In this document: positions 25,855 to 33,555 of the stretch, piece by piece
Numbering within the stretch: the first letter of the stretch is position 1
Layout: every line of letters begins with the position of its first letter
Assembly: GCA_036563505.1 (NCBI GenBank)
Contig: DATCMH010000002.1
Span: forward strand, 496,001-560,000
DNA from: DATCMH01 sp036563505
Lineage (GTDB): Bacteria > Pseudomonadota > Alphaproteobacteria > Rhizobiales > Beijerinckiaceae
DNA length: 64,000 bases
Direction of reading: 5' to 3'
Translations under genes and position numbers: made by a program
The notes under the pieces: generated by a model
Told to the model about the DNA's origin: nothing
Databases searched by the model: none
The model's input: only the letters and a program-made list of their open reading frames with translations

Positions 25855-27267
25855 CTAAACCTCCCCGCGAGGTGCCGCGATCGCGGCAAAAGGATGGGCG
25901 GCCTCGTAGGCCGCGGCGGCCGCGAGCACCTGCTCGTCGTGGCCGAAGGGTCCGACGATCTGCAATCCGACGGGGAGCCCAGCTTGGGTGAGCCCGCAGG
26001 GGACCGAGATCGCGGGCTGCTGCGTGAGGTTGAACGGATAGGTGAAGGGCGTCCAGGCCGTCCAATCCGCGCCGTAGCGGCCGTGCGCCGGCGTGTTCCG
26101 GCCGACCTCGAAGGCCGGGATCGGCAGCGTCGGCGTCAAGAGCAGGTCGTAGCGCTCGTGAAAGCGCGCCATGGCCCGGGCGAGTTCGCCCCGCCGGTAG
26201 AGGAGCGCGTCGACATAGGCCATCCCGCTCACCCCGGCGCCCCGCTCGGCGACGGCGACGAGGCCCGGATCCATGTGCCCGCGCTCCTCCGGTCCGATAT
26301 CGCGCAAGGCCAGTGCCGCACCTGCCGACCAGATCGCGTCGAGGAGATCGACCGGGTCGGGGAAGCCCGGATCGGCCTCTTCGACGGTGGCGCCGAGCGC
26401 CTCGAAGGCGCGCGCCGCCCTCTCGGTCAGCTGAGCCACCTCCGGATCGACCGCGACCTCGAACCCGAGGCGCGGCGACCAGGCGACGCGCAGCCCCCGC
26501 AGGCCGTTCTCGGTGAGGCGTTCCATGCCGCCCGGGCGGGCAAGGACCGCCGTCATGTCGCGGGCGTCGGGCTGCCCGATCGCTGCGAAGGCGAGACTCG
26601 CGTCGGCCACGGTGCGGGTCAGCGGCCCGATATGGGCGAGGAAGCCCATGGTCGAGAGCGGCCAGGCCGGAACGCGCCCGTAGGTGGGTTTGAACCCGAC
26701 GACGCCGGTGAAGGCCGCGGGAATGCGCACGGAGCCCGCCCCGTCGGTGCCGATATGCAGGCAGCCGAGGTTCAGCGCCGCCGCGACCGCCGCCCCCGCC
26801 GAGGAGCCGCCCGGCCCCGTCGCGAGATTCCAGGGATTGCGCGTGATCCCGGTGAGAGGCGAGTCGCCGACGCCCTTCCAGCCGTATTCCGGCATCGTGG
26901 TCTTGCCGAGGATGACGGCGCCTGCCTCACGCAGCCGTGCCGTCGCCGGCGCGTCCTCCGGGAAGGGGGCGTCGGAGGCGAGGCTCGAGCCGCGCCGCAT
27001 CGGCCAGCCGCCGACGGCGATGTTGTCCTTGATCGTCACCGGCACCCCATCGAGGGGCCCGAGCGGGCGCTTCTCGCGCCAGCGCGCCTCCGACCGTGCC
27101 GCCTCGGCCAGGGCGCGCTCGGGGTCGCGGACCACGAAGGCGTTCACCTGGTGCTCGTGGTGCTCGATGCGGGTCAGCGCGTCGCGGGCCACCTCGATCG
27201 GCGAGAGCGCGCCGCTTCCATAGAGGCTGGGCAGTTCGGTCGCGGACAGCGCGGAGAGGTCGGGCAT
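25855..27267 (-). CDS. Amidase signature family amidohydrolase
   Basis: 470-residue amidase. The catalytic Ser-cisSer-Lys triad is visible as Lys in GVPVTIKDNIAVGG (about residue 77), the Gly/Ser-rich GPGGSSAGAAVAAALNLG (about 155-170) and IGTDGAGSVRIPAAFTGVVGFKPTYGRVP. It hydrolyses a carboxylic amide to acid and ammonia; the substrate range of the family is broad. No signal peptide is seen. It lies 139 bases upstream of the Tat-exported binding protein gene on the same strand and probably opens the operon or shares its control, matching a pathway that cleaves an imported amide inside the cell. Confidence 0.93.
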   Translation of the reverse strand: MPDLSALSATELPSLYGSGALSPIEVARDALTRIEHHEHQVNAFVVRDPERALAEAARSEARWREKRPLGPLDGVPVTIKDNIAVGGWPMRRGSSLASDAPFPEDAPATARLREAGAVILGKTTMPEYGWKGVGDSPLTGITRNPWNLATGPGGSSAGAAVAAALNLGCLHIGTDGAGSVRIPAAFTGVVGFKPTYGRVPAWPLSTMGFLAHIGPLTRTVADASLAFAAIGQPDARDMTAVLARPGGMERLTENGLRGLRVAWSPRLGFEVAVDPEVAQLTERAARAFEALGATVEEADPGFPDPVDLLDAIWSAGAALALRDIGPEERGHMDPGLVAVAERGAGVSGMAYVDALLYRRGELARAMARFHERYDLLLTPTLPIPAFEVGRNTPAHGRYGADWTAWTPFTYPFNLTQQPAISVPCGLTQAGLPVGLQIVGPFGHDEQVLAAAAAYEAAHPFAAIAAPRGEV

Positions 27268-27404
27268 CGCTCAAGGTCACTGGAGGTTCGTGCGGACGAG
27301 GAGCCGAGGAAAAAAGCTTCGGCTTGGCCGTCGATCTCAACCCGACCTCGTGCAGGGAGCAAGCCCCGGCCCAGAGAGGATCCTTCTCCCGGCAGGGTCA
27401 AAAA

Positions 27405-27426
27405 GAGGCAGCGTTGCTGCCCTTTT
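27405..27426. terminator. Possible bidirectional hairpin upstream of sRNA
   Basis: GGCAGC-GTT-GCTGCC (27407-27421) forms a perfect six-base-pair stem, flanked by AAAAGA on the left and CTTTT on the right, so it could end transcripts in either direction. No gene obviously needs it on either side; it may insulate the sRNA promoter that follows. Strength is doubtful because the stem is short. Confidence 0.35.
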
Positions 27427-27429
27427 AGG

Positions 27430-27469
27430 CTTGCACGCTCGCGCGCCAGTCCTTAGTTTGTGCAGTGCA
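27430..27469 (+). promoter_or_regulatory. Putative sRNA promoter with overlapping TGCAGTGCA operator core
   Basis: A possible -35 CTTGCA (27430-27435) is followed after 17 bases by TTAGTT (27453-27458), a weak -10. TGCAGTGCA at 27461-27469 is identical to the core of the bdhA-upstream palindrome and would overlap the start of transcription, as a repressor site. In Sinorhizobium the mmgR sRNA is reported to be repressed by AniA (PhaR). The promoter boxes are tentative. Confidence 0.4.
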
Positions 27470-27557
27470 GCAACGTGATTGGCGTCGCGCTGCTGCATGC
27501 CCTCCTTGGGCGTTTCCTCCCTAGACTTGGGCCGCTCCGCAAGGGCGGCCCTTTTTT
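27466..27557 (+). ncRNA. mmgR: suhB/MmgR-like trans-acting small RNA
   Basis: The stretch contains CTGCATGCCCTCCTTGGGCG and TTTCCTCCCTAGACTTGGGC, recognised from memory as the conserved core of the rhizobial suhB/MmgR (alpha-r8) sRNA family, and ends in a Rho-independent terminator. CCTCC-type loops could pair with Shine-Dalgarno regions of targets. The distance from GGCG at 27481 to the end of the U-tract is 77 bases, the size I recall for Sinorhizobium MmgR, so the true 5' end may be nearer 27481. In Sinorhizobium MmgR limits polyhydroxybutyrate accumulation through phasin control. No RNA evidence is available here; a covariance-model search would settle identity. Confidence 0.65.
27529..27557 (+). 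terminator. Rho-independent terminator of the sRNA
   Basis: GGGCCGC (27529-27535) pairs with GCGGCCC (27545-27551) around a TCCGCAAGG loop, followed directly by six T residues (27552-27557). It is the cleanest intrinsic terminator in the window and has no protein gene directly upstream, which itself argues for a small RNA. Confidence 0.85.
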
Positions 27558-27622
27558 CTGGGTTGCCGTTGCGGCGCGCCTCGGGTCCCGGCTAAGGGGT
27601 GGCGTGCCGCGAAGGGCGCCCG

Positions 27623-27889
27623 ATGCGGATACCGATCGCCTTCCTCCTCGTCTTAGCCGCCGGTCCCGTCGCGGCGGAGACCGACGCGCTGCCGCCGATC
27701 ACGGTGCGTCCGTCCGGAATCGAGGACGAGGGCACGGCGAGCCGCGCGCGGCAGGAGGACCTCATGCGCCGCCGCGACCGGGATTTCGCCTTTCGCTGGA
27801 TCTGCCAGGCCTGCTCCGGCGAGGTGAACCGGCCGTCCGGAACGCCCGACCTGCCCTTGAACGCGATCACCGCATCCCCGCGCCAGTGA
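27623..27889 (+). CDS. Small secreted protein of unknown function
   Basis: 88-residue protein. MRIPIAFLLVLAAGPVAAE is a short Sec signal peptide ending in the AxA-like VAA site. The mature part is charged (SRARQEDLMRRRDRDFAFRW) and contains a C-x2-C pair in WICQACSGE, which could bind a metal or form a disulfide, then a Pro-rich tail. Codon use is G/C-rich at third positions like its neighbours, supporting a real gene. I do not recognise the family. It follows the sRNA terminator and precedes the hybrid kinase gene by 81 bases. Confidence 0.65.
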   Translation: MRIPIAFLLVLAAGPVAAETDALPPITVRPSGIEDEGTASRARQEDLMRRRDRDFAFRWICQACSGEVNRPSGTPDLPLNAITASPRQ

Positions 27890-27970
27890 AGTGAGGAATT
27901 GCCTCGCCTTGCCGAGTGTGGGACCGTCCGCCTCAGGATCATTCCTGAGCGGGGCGAAGGCGGCCGGGCG

Positions 27971-29848
27971 ATGTCACTGAGCGAGGCCCTCCTCGACGGC
28001 ATCTATCGCCGCTCCGGCGACCCGATCATCATCCTCGACCGGGGCGGCTTCATCGACTGCAACGCCGCCGCGCTCCGCCTCTATCGCCTGGACGACAAGG
28101 CCCAGTTCGTCGGACGGCACCCGGCCGACCTCTCGCCGCCGACCCAGCCCGACGGGCAATCGTCGCGCCAGAAGGCCGAGGCGATCGTCGAGCAGGCCTT
28201 CGCCGAGGGCCATGTGCTCTTCGAGTGGGAGCATCGGCGCGGCGATGGCAGCCGCTTCTTCGCCGAGATCATGCTGGTGAGCTTCGTGCTGGAGGGCCGG
28301 CCGGCGCTCTCGGCCACGGTGCGCGACCTCACCCGGCGCAAAGAAACCGAGCAGGCCCTGCTGGCGAGCCAGGCCAACCTGCAGCTCATCCTGGACAATT
28401 TGCCCGGCCGCGTCGCCTGGCTCGCGGCGGACCGACGGCACGTCTACGTCAACAAGCAGTACGAGGACTTCGTCGGGCGTCCCCGGGACGCGATCGTCGG
28501 CCGCACTGTCGCCGACGTGCTCGGCGAGACGGCCTACGCCAACCTGCGCTCTTTGGGCGAGGCGGCCCTCGCGGGCGAGCCGCAGCGCTGGGAGGGCTGG
28601 CTCGACTACAAGGATGTCGGCCCGCGCTACGTCTACCGCACCTATGCGCCGCGCCGCGCGAAGGACGGCTCCATCGACGGCTACTTCGTCTTCGCGATGG
28701 ACGTCACCGACCACAAACGGGCGGAGGAGGAGCTCGCCCGGCAGCGCGAGGCCCTGCACCAGAGCGAGAAGCTCGCGGCCTTGGGCTCGCTGCTTGCCGG
28801 CGTCGCGCACGAGCTCAACAACCCGCTCTCGGTCGTCACGACGCAGTCCGCCCTGTTAGAGGAAACCACGACGGACCCGAAAGCCGTCGCGCGAGCAGGC
28901 AAGATCCGCCTGGCGGCCGACCGCTGCGCTCGGATCGTGCGCTCCTTCCTCTCCATCGCGCGGCGCAAGCCGCCGACCCGGCGGGCGGTGGACCTGCGCG
29001 AGGTCGTGACCGGGGCCCTGGACCTCACGGCCTATGGCCTGCGGGCGAGCGGCGTCGAGGTCGTCCTCGACTGGCCCCCGTCCCTGCCCCGGGTCTGGGG
29101 CGACGGCGACCTCCTGGGCCAGGTCTTCATGAACCTCTTCGTCAACGCCGAGCAGGCGATGCAGGACTTTTCCGGCCCGCGCCGCCTCACGGTCTCGGCT
29201 GAAGCCGAGGGCGACCGCGTCCGGGTGCGCGTCGCCGACAGCGGGCCGGGCGTCCCGACGGACCTGCGTTCGCGCATTTTCGAGCCGTTCTTCACCACCA
29301 AGGCACCCGGTCGCGGCACCGGGGTCGGCCTGTCGATGTGCTTCGGGATCGTGCAGTCGCACAGCGGGACGATCACTCTCGAAGAGACGCCGGGCGGCGG
29401 GGCGACGCTGGTCGTCTCCCTGCCCCGGGCCGACGAGCCGGCGCAGAGCGCGGGCCTGGTTTCGCCTGAGGAGCCGCAGGTTTCAGGCCTCTCGATTCTC
29501 ATCGTCGACGACGAGCCGGAGATCGCCGAAGTTCTGGCCGAGATCGTCGCTCCGCTCGCCGCGCGGGTGGACATGGCGGGGAACGGGGTCGAGGCCCTGA
29601 GCAAGCTCAAAACCGCGCGCTACGACGTGGTCGTCAGCGACCTGCGCATGCCGGAACTCGACGGCCCCGGCCTCCTGCGCTCGCTGCGCATGCCGGGCTC
29701 GGGCTTTTCCGGCCGGGTCATCTTCGTCACCGGCGACACGCTCGGCGGCGCCTTCGAGGGCTTCCTCAAGACGAGCGGCGTGCCGGTGCTGGAAAAGCCT
29801 TTTCGGCCGGACGACGTGCGCCGCATCGTGGCCGAGACGGTGGGTTAG
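27971..29848 (+). CDS. PAS-domain hybrid sensor histidine kinase
   Basis: 625-residue soluble hybrid kinase. Two PAS domains come first (about 5-125, starting GIYRRSGDPIIILDRGGFIDCNAAALRLY, and about 135-255). The HisKA domain has the phospho-acceptor His280 in GVAHELNNPLSVV; the HATPase domain shows the N box (FMNLFVNAEQAM), G1 (VADSGPGVP), F box (FEPFFTTKAPGRGTGVGLSM). A C-terminal receiver domain has the acidic pair near IVDDEPEIAEVL, the phospho-acceptor Asp557 in VVVSDLRMPELDG and the Lys in VLEKPF. No membrane segment is present, so it senses a cytoplasmic signal. No response regulator or phosphotransfer gene lies next to it, so it is an orphan. The ATG at 27971 was chosen over an upstream in-frame start because conservation begins here. 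Confidence 0.93.
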   Translation: MSLSEALLDGIYRRSGDPIIILDRGGFIDCNAAALRLYRLDDKAQFVGRHPADLSPPTQPDGQSSRQKAEAIVEQAFAEGHVLFEWEHRRGDGSRFFAEIMLVSFVLEGRPALSATVRDLTRRKETEQALLASQANLQLILDNLPGRVAWLAADRRHVYVNKQYEDFVGRPRDAIVGRTVADVLGETAYANLRSLGEAALAGEPQRWEGWLDYKDVGPRYVYRTYAPRRAKDGSIDGYFVFAMDVTDHKRAEEELARQREALHQSEKLAALGSLLAGVAHELNNPLSVVTTQSALLEETTTDPKAVARAGKIRLAADRCARIVRSFLSIARRKPPTRRAVDLREVVTGALDLTAYGLRASGVEVVLDWPPSLPRVWGDGDLLGQVFMNLFVNAEQAMQDFSGPRRLTVSAEAEGDRVRVRVADSGPGVPTDLRSRIFEPFFTTKAPGRGTGVGLSMCFGIVQSHSGTITLEETPGGGATLVVSLPRADEPAQSAGLVSPEEPQVSGLSILIVDDEPEIAEVLAEIVAPLAARVDMAGNGVEALSKLKTARYDVVVSDLRMPELDGPGLLRSLRMPGSGFSGRVIFVTGDTLGGAFEGFLKTSGVPVLEKPFRPDDVRRIVAETVG

Positions 29849-29855
29849 TCCTGTT

Positions 29856-29966
29856 GTCATTCCGGGGCCGCGCAGCGGAACCCGGAACCCACGACTGGGC
29901 CGAATGCTGCTCGCGGCCGCTCACCCCGTCGTGGATTCCGGGCTCGCCTGCGGCGCCCCGGAATGA
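29856..29966. repeat. 110-base imperfect palindromic repeat, copy 2
   Basis: Starts TCATTCCGGGGCCGCGCAGC and ends with GGCGCCCCGGAATGACGA; the middle CGAATGCTGCTCGCGGCCGC resembles copy 1 closely. It fills the space between the convergent kinase and hydantoinase genes and may act as a shared hairpin at the ends of both transcripts. Confidence 0.85.
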
Positions 29967-29987
29967 CGAGGGTGGGTGGATAAGGCC

Positions 29988-31463
29988 TTAAAGCAGCACC
30001 TCCCCGAAATTGTAGGCCGGATCCATCTCCGGCTCGCGGAGCCCGGCCGGCTCGGCCGCCGCACCGCCGTCGGCGCGGGGCAGGAAGCGGCCGGAGCCCG
30101 GCTTCGCCGCGAGGGCGCCGTCGGCGACGATCACCTCGCCCCGGCGCAGGACCGTCACCGGCCAGCCCTGGACGCTGCGGCCCGCAAAGGGCGTGTACCC
30201 CGTCCGATCGTGCATGAGGGCATCGGCCAGCACGACGCGCTTCTCCGGATCCCAGACGCAGAGATCCGCGTCGGCGCCGGGCGCGATCGTGCCTTTGCGC
30301 GGATGCAGGTTGTAGAGCTTTGCCGGGGCGGTCGCGGTCATTTCCACGAAGGCCTGGAGCCCGAGGCCGCCGGGCTTCGAGACCATGGCGTCGAAGAGGA
30401 GCGGCAGCCGGGTCTCGAGCCCGGGCAAGCCGTTGGCGATCTGCTTGAAGGTGGGGTTCGGCCCCGCCGAGAGCTTGCCGCTCGCGTCGTAGGCGTAAGG
30501 GGCATGATCGGAGGAGATCACCTGGAGGTCACCGAGACGGAGCGCCCGCCATAAGGCGCCCTGGTCGCGGGCGGCCCGGGGCGGCGGCGAGCACATCCAC
30601 TTCGCGCCCTCGGTGCCCGGCTTGTCGAGGTCGTCGGCCGTGAGGAAAAGATATTGCGGGCAGGTCTCGGCGAAAACCTTCAGTCCCTCGCCGCGGGCGC
30701 GGCGGATCACGGCGGCGCCCTCCGCCGTCGAGACGTGGAAGATGGTGATCGGCTGATCGACGAGCGCCGCGAGGCGGATCAGGCGCTCGAAGGCCTCCGT
30801 CTCGGCGACGCGCGGATGACTCAGCGCGTGGTATTTCGGGGCAGTGAGGCCGCGGTCGAGGAGCCGCTTCACCATCCAGGCGATCATGCCGTGGTTCTCG
30901 GCGTGGAACGAGACCATGGCCTTCGCCTCTCGCGCGGCCAGCAGCACGTCGAGCACCTGCTCGTCGTGGAGGCGCAGGCGATCGTAGGTCATGAAGACCT
31001 TGAGCGAGGCGTGGCCCGCCCTGAGCAGGGCCGGCAGGTGCTCCTTGAGCTCGGCCTCCGTCGGATCGGCGACGATGAGGTGAAAAGCATAGTCGATGAC
31101 GGCGCCGCGCTCGGCCAGCGCCGCGTAGTCCTGGACGACCGTCGGCAGTTCCATGCCGACATGCTGAGCGGCGAAGGCGATCACCGTCGTCGAGCCGCCG
31201 TGGGCCGCCGCCGTCGTTGCGCTCTCCCATGTGTCGGCGTTCATGATGCCCGCCGCCGAGAGCTGCTCGATATGGGCGTGGCTGTCGATGCCGCCGGGCA
31301 GGACCAGCTTCCCCGAAGCGTCGATCTCCCGGCGCCCCGGGCCGAGGTCGAGCCCGATCGCCGCGATCGTTTCGCCTCGGATGCCGACATCGGCGCGGAC
31401 CGTATCCGTCGCGGTGGCGACGGTGCCGCCGCGGATCACGAGGTCGAAGGCCGGTTCGGTCAT
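29988..31463 (-). CDS. Dihydropyrimidinase / D-hydantoinase
   Basis: 491-residue cyclic amidohydrolase. Metal ligands appear as H62 and H64 in GGIDSHAHIE, the carbamylated lysine K154 in HASLKVFMTYD, later His residues in SFHAENHG and IFHVSTAEG, and the Asp in VISSDHAPYA. The enzyme opens 5,6-dihydropyrimidines or 5-substituted hydantoins to N-carbamoyl amino acids. The N-carbamoylase that would finish the reaction is not in the window. The gene is divergent from a hydantoin-racemase-type gene (103-base gap), a pairing that supports hydantoin use. The C-terminus ends in an acidic/Pro-rich tail of about 40 residues seen in some dihydropyrimidinases. Confidence 0.9.
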   Translation of the reverse strand: MTEPAFDLVIRGGTVATATDTVRADVGIRGETIAAIGLDLGPGRREIDASGKLVLPGGIDSHAHIEQLSAAGIMNADTWESATTAAAHGGSTTVIAFAAQHVGMELPTVVQDYAALAERGAVIDYAFHLIVADPTEAELKEHLPALLRAGHASLKVFMTYDRLRLHDEQVLDVLLAAREAKAMVSFHAENHGMIAWMVKRLLDRGLTAPKYHALSHPRVAETEAFERLIRLAALVDQPITIFHVSTAEGAAVIRRARGEGLKVFAETCPQYLFLTADDLDKPGTEGAKWMCSPPPRAARDQGALWRALRLGDLQVISSDHAPYAYDASGKLSAGPNPTFKQIANGLPGLETRLPLLFDAMVSKPGGLGLQAFVEMTATAPAKLYNLHPRKGTIAPGADADLCVWDPEKRVVLADALMHDRTGYTPFAGRSVQGWPVTVLRRGEVIVADGALAAKPGSGRFLPRADGGAAAEPAGLREPEMDPAYNFGEVLL

Positions 31464-31566
31464 GGGAAGTCCTCAGGGATCGGTGGCCGCGCACTGGACA
31501 AGCTTCCGCGCCCGGTTTCAATGCGCCTGAGCGCAGAGCGCCTATGAGAGCTTTCGAGGAGAGCCG

Positions 31567-32220
31567 ATGAGCCGTCCCCGCATCCTCGTCGTCAACCCGA
31601 ACTCCAACGAGGCGGTGACGCGCGGCCTCGCCGAGGCGCTGGACGCGCTGAACTTCCCGCAGGGGCCGGAGATCGTCTGCCGCACCCTGGCCGAGGGCCC
31701 GTTTGGCATCGAGACCCAGGCCGACGTGGAGAGCGTCGTGCTGCCTCTCAGGAGCCTCGTGGCGGCCGAGGACGCCTCGGCCTATGTCATCGCCTGCTAC
31801 TCCGATCCGGGCCTCCACGCCTGCCGTGAGGCGACAAGAAGGCCCGTCTTCGGCATCGCCGAATGCGGGGTGCTGACCGCGCTCGCCCGGGCCGAGCGCT
31901 TCGGTGTCATCGCCATCAAGGCGCGCTCGATCCGCCGCCATGTCCGCTACATGCGCCAGATGGGCCTTCTCGACCGGCTCGCCGGCGAGCGGGCGCTCGA
32001 GATGTCCGTGGCCGAGACCGCCTCGGGCGAAGGCACCCTCGACCGCATGATCGCAGTCGGCACGGAGTTGCGCGACCGCGACGGCGCGGAGGCCATCGTC
32101 ATGGGCTGCGCCGGCATGGCTCGCCACCGCCGGGCCCTGGAGGAAGCGCTCGGCGTGCCCGTCATTGACCCGACCCAGGCCGCCGTGACGATGGCGCTCG
32201 GGGCCGTGGCGTTCGGGTAA
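31567..32220 (+). CDS. Asp/Glu/hydantoin racemase family protein
   Basis: 217-residue cofactor-independent racemase. The N-terminal RILVVNPNSNEAVTRG is the family start, and the two catalytic cysteines are C77 in VIACYSDPG and C181 in VMGCAGMARH. Such enzymes invert the C5 centre of hydantoins or the alpha carbon of Asp/Glu by a two-cysteine proton transfer. Its position back to back with the hydantoinase favours hydantoin racemase over glutamate racemase. A good Shine-Dalgarno sequence (GAGGAGAG) precedes the ATG. Confidence 0.9.
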   Translation: MSRPRILVVNPNSNEAVTRGLAEALDALNFPQGPEIVCRTLAEGPFGIETQADVESVVLPLRSLVAAEDASAYVIACYSDPGLHACREATRRPVFGIAECGVLTALARAERFGVIAIKARSIRRHVRYMRQMGLLDRLAGERALEMSVAETASGEGTLDRMIAVGTELRDRDGAEAIVMGCAGMARHRRALEEALGVPVIDPTQAAVTMALGAVAFG

Positions 32221-32240
32221 ACCTCAGAACACATGACGTG

Positions 32241-32354
32241 TCATTCCGGGGCGATGCGTAGCATCGAACCCGGAATCCATGGCGGGGCGGGGCCCTGCTC
32301 GCGGCCGCTCACCCGGTCTTGGATTCCGAGCTCCGCTGCGCGGCCCCGGAATGA
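32241..32354. repeat. 110-base imperfect palindromic repeat, copy 3
   Basis: Starts TCATTCCGGGGCGATGCGTA and ends CTGCGCGGCCCCGGAATGAC, with CCCTGCTCGCGGCCGCTCACC in the middle. The left arm is diverged from copies 1 and 2, while the right arm is nearly identical. It lies directly after the racemase gene. Confidence 0.85.
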
Positions 32355-32447
32355 CGGCGGGAGTGTCCTGTGACGAAGGCGTTAACCATACGCTAGGGCC
32401 CACCCGCTACGTCTCGGAGCGTTCTCCTTTCGAATCGATGGCGCAGC

Positions 32448-32930
32448 ATGGCCCCGGTCCGCACATCTCCCTCCCAAGCCCAGCGCGCCCTTTCCGCCAT
32501 GGCGGCAACCGTGCTCCGCGAGACAGGCTTCGAAGGGGACGGCCTCGCCGAGCTCTGGGCGACCTACTGGATCGCCAAGGGCGGCGCCCCCGAGGACGTC
32601 TCGGAGCCCTGCCGGACGCTCGCCGAACGCCTCGCCGCCGAGCGCTGGCCGGTCTCGACCACGGCGCAGGTTTATGGACGCATGGCCGAGATCGAGGCGG
32701 CGCTCGTGCCGTCCCGCAGCTTCGACGTGGCGGGCCTCGTCCTGCTGCTCGCCACCCACGAGGGCATTGCGGTCTGCGAACCCGTGGCAGCGGACGCGCC
32801 CCTCGACGCGCGTGGCATGGAGGCCCTCGTCGCTGCCACCGACGCGCTCGCCAAGGTGCTGGGGCACATGACCGAGCGCGCGGCACCGATTCCGGGGTCG
32901 AAGCGCCCTACCCGCATCCGCGCGGCCTGA
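32448..32930 (+). CDS. Hypothetical protein, mostly helical
   Basis: 160-residue predicted soluble protein. It is Ala- and Glu-rich with helix-forming character throughout (AQRALSAMAATVLRETGFEGDGLAELWATYWIAKGG, TAQVYGRMAEIEAALVPS, GMEALVAATDALAKVLGHM) and ends in a basic tail KRPTRIRAA. No signal peptide, membrane segment or motif is recognised. Third-position G/C is high as in the neighbouring genes, which supports expression. An in-frame ATG 18 codons further on is an alternative start. No function is proposed. Confidence 0.65.
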   Translation: MAPVRTSPSQAQRALSAMAATVLRETGFEGDGLAELWATYWIAKGGAPEDVSEPCRTLAERLAAERWPVSTTAQVYGRMAEIEAALVPSRSFDVAGLVLLLATHEGIAVCEPVAADAPLDARGMEALVAATDALAKVLGHMTERAAPIPGSKRPTRIRAA

Positions 32931-32997
32931 TCGTTCATCGCTCGCGCTGGCGGGCGTAGGGACTGGCCGGTCCTCCCTCGCGAGCGAGGACGACACG

Positions 32998-33023
32998 AAA
33001 AACGGCGGCCCCGGGGGCCGCCG
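32998..33023 (-). terminator. Rho-independent terminator of the DUF892 gene
   Basis: Read leftward, CGGCGGCCC pairs with GGGCCGCCG around a CCG loop and is followed by five U residues. It sits 29 bases after the stop of the ferritin-like gene. Confidence 0.8.
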
Positions 33024-33051
33024 CATCTTGGATCGACCGGTGGGGCGAGCG

Positions 33052-33555
33052 TCAGGCCGCCTTGCGGTTGATCTTGCTCTCCGCCATCGCGGTGAGCTTC
33101 TTGTCGGTGGCCTTCTCCTCGTCGAGGTTCTGCTGCAGCACGCTGGCGCAATCCGAGCGGCCGAGTTGCTGCGCCCAAGCGATGAGCGTTCCGTAGCGGG
33201 TGATTTCGTAGTGCTCGACGGCCTGCGCCGAGGCGAGGAGCGCCGCGTCGAGAACCTCCTTATCGGCGATCTCGCCGGCGGTCTCGTTCGCCTCCTTGAT
33301 GATGCCGTCGATCGCCGGGCAATCCACCGCCTTCGGCGTCTGGCCGTGCATCTGGAACACCTGCTCCAGGCGCTTGATCTGACCTTCCGTCTCGCGCAGG
33401 TGCGTCTCGAAGCCCTGCTTGAGCTGCGGATCGGTCGCCTTGGCGATCATCTTCGGCAGAGCCTTCGTGATCTGGTTCTCGGCGTAGTAGATGTCCTGAA
33501 GCTGATGGACGAAGAGGTCGTCCAGCGTCTTGATGTCCTTCGAGAACAGGCCCAT
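33052..33555 (-). CDS. Ferritin-like DUF892 protein (YciE/YciF family)
   Basis: 167-residue protein with the DUF892 ferritin-like four-helix bundle: SKDIKTLDDLFVHQLQDIYYAENQITKALPKMIAKA, then HLRETEGQIKRLEQVFQMHG, AQAVEHYEITRYGTLIAWAQQLG and LDEEKATDKKLTAMAESKIN. The Glu/His residues in ExxxH and EHYE segments suggest a di-iron site as in YciF. Family members are stress-induced in many bacteria, but the reaction is unknown. A strong Shine-Dalgarno sequence (AAGGAG) lies 7 bases before the ATG at 33555, which fixes the start although the frame is open further up. It is a single gene with its own terminator. Confidence 0.93.
   Translation of the reverse strand: MGLFSKDIKTLDDLFVHQLQDIYYAENQITKALPKMIAKATDPQLKQGFETHLRETEGQIKRLEQVFQMHGQTPKAVDCPAIDGIIKEANETAGEIADKEVLDAALLASAQAVEHYEITRYGTLIAWAQQLGRSDCASVLQQNLDEEKATDKKLTAMAESKINRKAA

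Noticed and set aside
27481..27500. A sigma-54 promoter next to the sRNA (GGCGTCGCGCTGCTGC)
   Set aside because: The GG and GC doublets do not have the required spacing of ten bases between them.
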